A stretch of 64,000 bases of DNA, taken from positions 11,244,150 through 11,308,149 of the forward strand of contig CAIIXF020000002.1 in NCBI GenBank assembly GCA_903813345.2. Direction: 5' to 3'. This DNA is from Owenia fusiformis. Its lineage: Eukaryota; Annelida; Polychaeta; Sabellida; Oweniidae. Numbering within the stretch: position 1 is the first letter of the stretch; each line of letters begins with the position of its first letter. A program made the translations under genes and the position numbers. The notes under the pieces are model-generated. The model searched no databases and had not been told where the DNA came from. It saw only the letters and a list, made by a program, of their open reading frames with translations. Shown here piece after piece: positions 62,841-64,000 of this stretch.

Positions 62841-62928
62841 GGGTTCATCCCTCGTGAGATATGCACATCTACCTTCGGTTCCTACGGTCCCTCAGGTAGA
62901 TATGCATATCTCCCTATGGATAAACCCC
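62841..62928. repeat. 88-bp imperfect palindrome
   Basis: GGGTTCATCC and GAGATATGCACATCTACCT pair with AGGTAGATATGCATATCTC and GGATAAACCC around a short CGGTTCCTACGG centre. It shares the AGATAT words of the palindromes at 62023 and 62420. Confidence 0.75.
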
Positions 62929-64000
62929 ATATCCAAAACCTCCCAGTTCATAACCCTTTTTTATATATAATGTGATTTATTTATACTGATGCCCTTTTAA
63001 GGCCAATCGTTCTTCCAACAATTGCAATCTTCAATTGCAGTAAAAGTACATGTAGCCTAGTTATTAAGTAAAGAAAAAATAAAACTACATTCTTTAATTG
63101 ACATATTTGTTATTTGTTATAAGGATCTTATTTCTACCGATCATTAGATTATGTATCATGTCAGCCGTTTCTTTGATATTTTCCCTCACTCGTCAACTAG
63201 TCAATAGAAAAATTGTATTTTGGTTAAACATTCTCTCCAGGTTTTTCAAGTTGTTTCTCTATTTGTTTACATTTGAATAAAAAATGTGTGTCATCTTCTA
63301 AAACCGAGGCCTTACATATTTTACAAATCGACTATTTAGATCAATAATGGGTCTTGCATATAGACCTCTCTCTATTTCAAGAAAGTGGGCGCTTATAAAT
63401 ACGTAGTCTAGCTATAGAGGTATTTTGAATTAGAAAAGGTCGTGTCTGAAAGATATTGTTCAAATCGAAAGCGTGTTTTAGTTGTTTAAATCTAAGCTTC
63501 CCCTCATTCCCACTCACTAATAAAATTTTCTCGGCAACTGTGTGATGAATCTATCGTTACGAAGGTACAAAAATATAAAAAAGATCAAGTAAATGTTATC
63601 CGAATGCTAAGCAATTCAAGGTAGCATGTCAAAAGATCCTATACCGGAGCAACGCAATGAGAACTTCAAAACGTTTTTAAGAAAAATGAGGAGCAATTTG
63701 ACTAGTTATTTTTCAGCAATAGATGATCCAAATTATTCGAAAAGTTTACTTGAGGCACTTTAGGGTAACTGAATATGTAGGAGATTGGTCTCATACTATG
63801 TGTATATTTTTGAATTAAGGACAAAAAACAATATCAATGTAAAAGTCACTTATTTATCCATTTCCAAGCAAAAATACTTTTCCGTATTTATTCTAACAAT
63901 ATCACCTCCAATGAATGGATTTTCAATATTTGGGAAGCATGAAATTAACAAATTAATTAGACACATAGAGCTACTTCGATTGCAATCACCTGTATACTAT
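62929..64000. other. Non-satellite AT-rich DNA to the window end, no gene recognised
   Basis: No gene, RNA or repeat that I can support. A 60-codon frame at 63098-63280 is Leu/Phe/Ile-rich and could encode a chance hydrophobic stretch; it has no other support. Confidence 0.45.

Overview
The window is AT-rich, repeat-dominated eukaryotic DNA. I found no protein-coding gene, rRNA or intact tRNA gene that I could defend. Higher-order satellites, a tRNA-derived tandem array, palindromic transposons with target-site duplications (TSDs) and lophotrochozoan-style mobile-element termini suggest a metazoan invertebrate. A marine invertebrate, perhaps a mollusc, is a guess; the species cannot be told from this sequence. 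The many short open frames are mostly satellite or microsatellite reading frames.

Layout. Satellite A occupies 1-11891, 25022-about 32063 and about 45941-58221, always in the same orientation. It is a 186-bp monomer organised as a trimeric higher-order repeat of about 558 bp (monomer types M1, M2, M3). The first block holds a 543-bp element with a TTAA duplication (9847-10389). It also holds a 13.1-kb element (11892-25021) with terminal inverted arms of about 1.34 kb and a TTTG duplication. That large element is itself a nest: a 412-bp foldback, a 1.06-kb inverted-repeat element, a 2.8-kb element with a 7-bp duplication (which carries a 187-bp hAT-like MITE and about 1.2 kb of ATTGY repeats), two copies of a short MITE, and a 0.8-kb MITE-like element.

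From about 32064 to 45148 satellite A gives way to satellite B, about 85 tandem units of about 145 bp. Read on the minus strand, 70 bp of each unit aligns position by position with a eukaryotic tRNA-Gly gene (GCACTGG acceptor, A box TGGTTCAGTGG, near-consensus B box, matching acceptor 3' strand). In most units a T-run follows within a few bases, as at a Pol III terminator. This is the most unusual content of the window. The array holds one 558-bp transposon-like insertion (37884-38441) and a tandem segmental duplication of about 2.4 kb. A 0.8-kb island of non-satellite DNA (45149-45940) separates B from the third A block.

At about 58216 satellite A runs into minisatellite C, about 19 copies of a 36-bp unit containing two perfect palindromes and open in one frame on each strand. 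The rest (58905-64000) is non-satellite DNA with an imperfect inverted-repeat element (about 60398-61191) and a cluster of palindromes (62023-62930), with no recognisable gene.

Reading of the whole: this looks like pericentromeric, subtelomeric or other heterochromatic DNA shaped by unequal exchange and repeated transposon insertion. Chromosomal position is inference.
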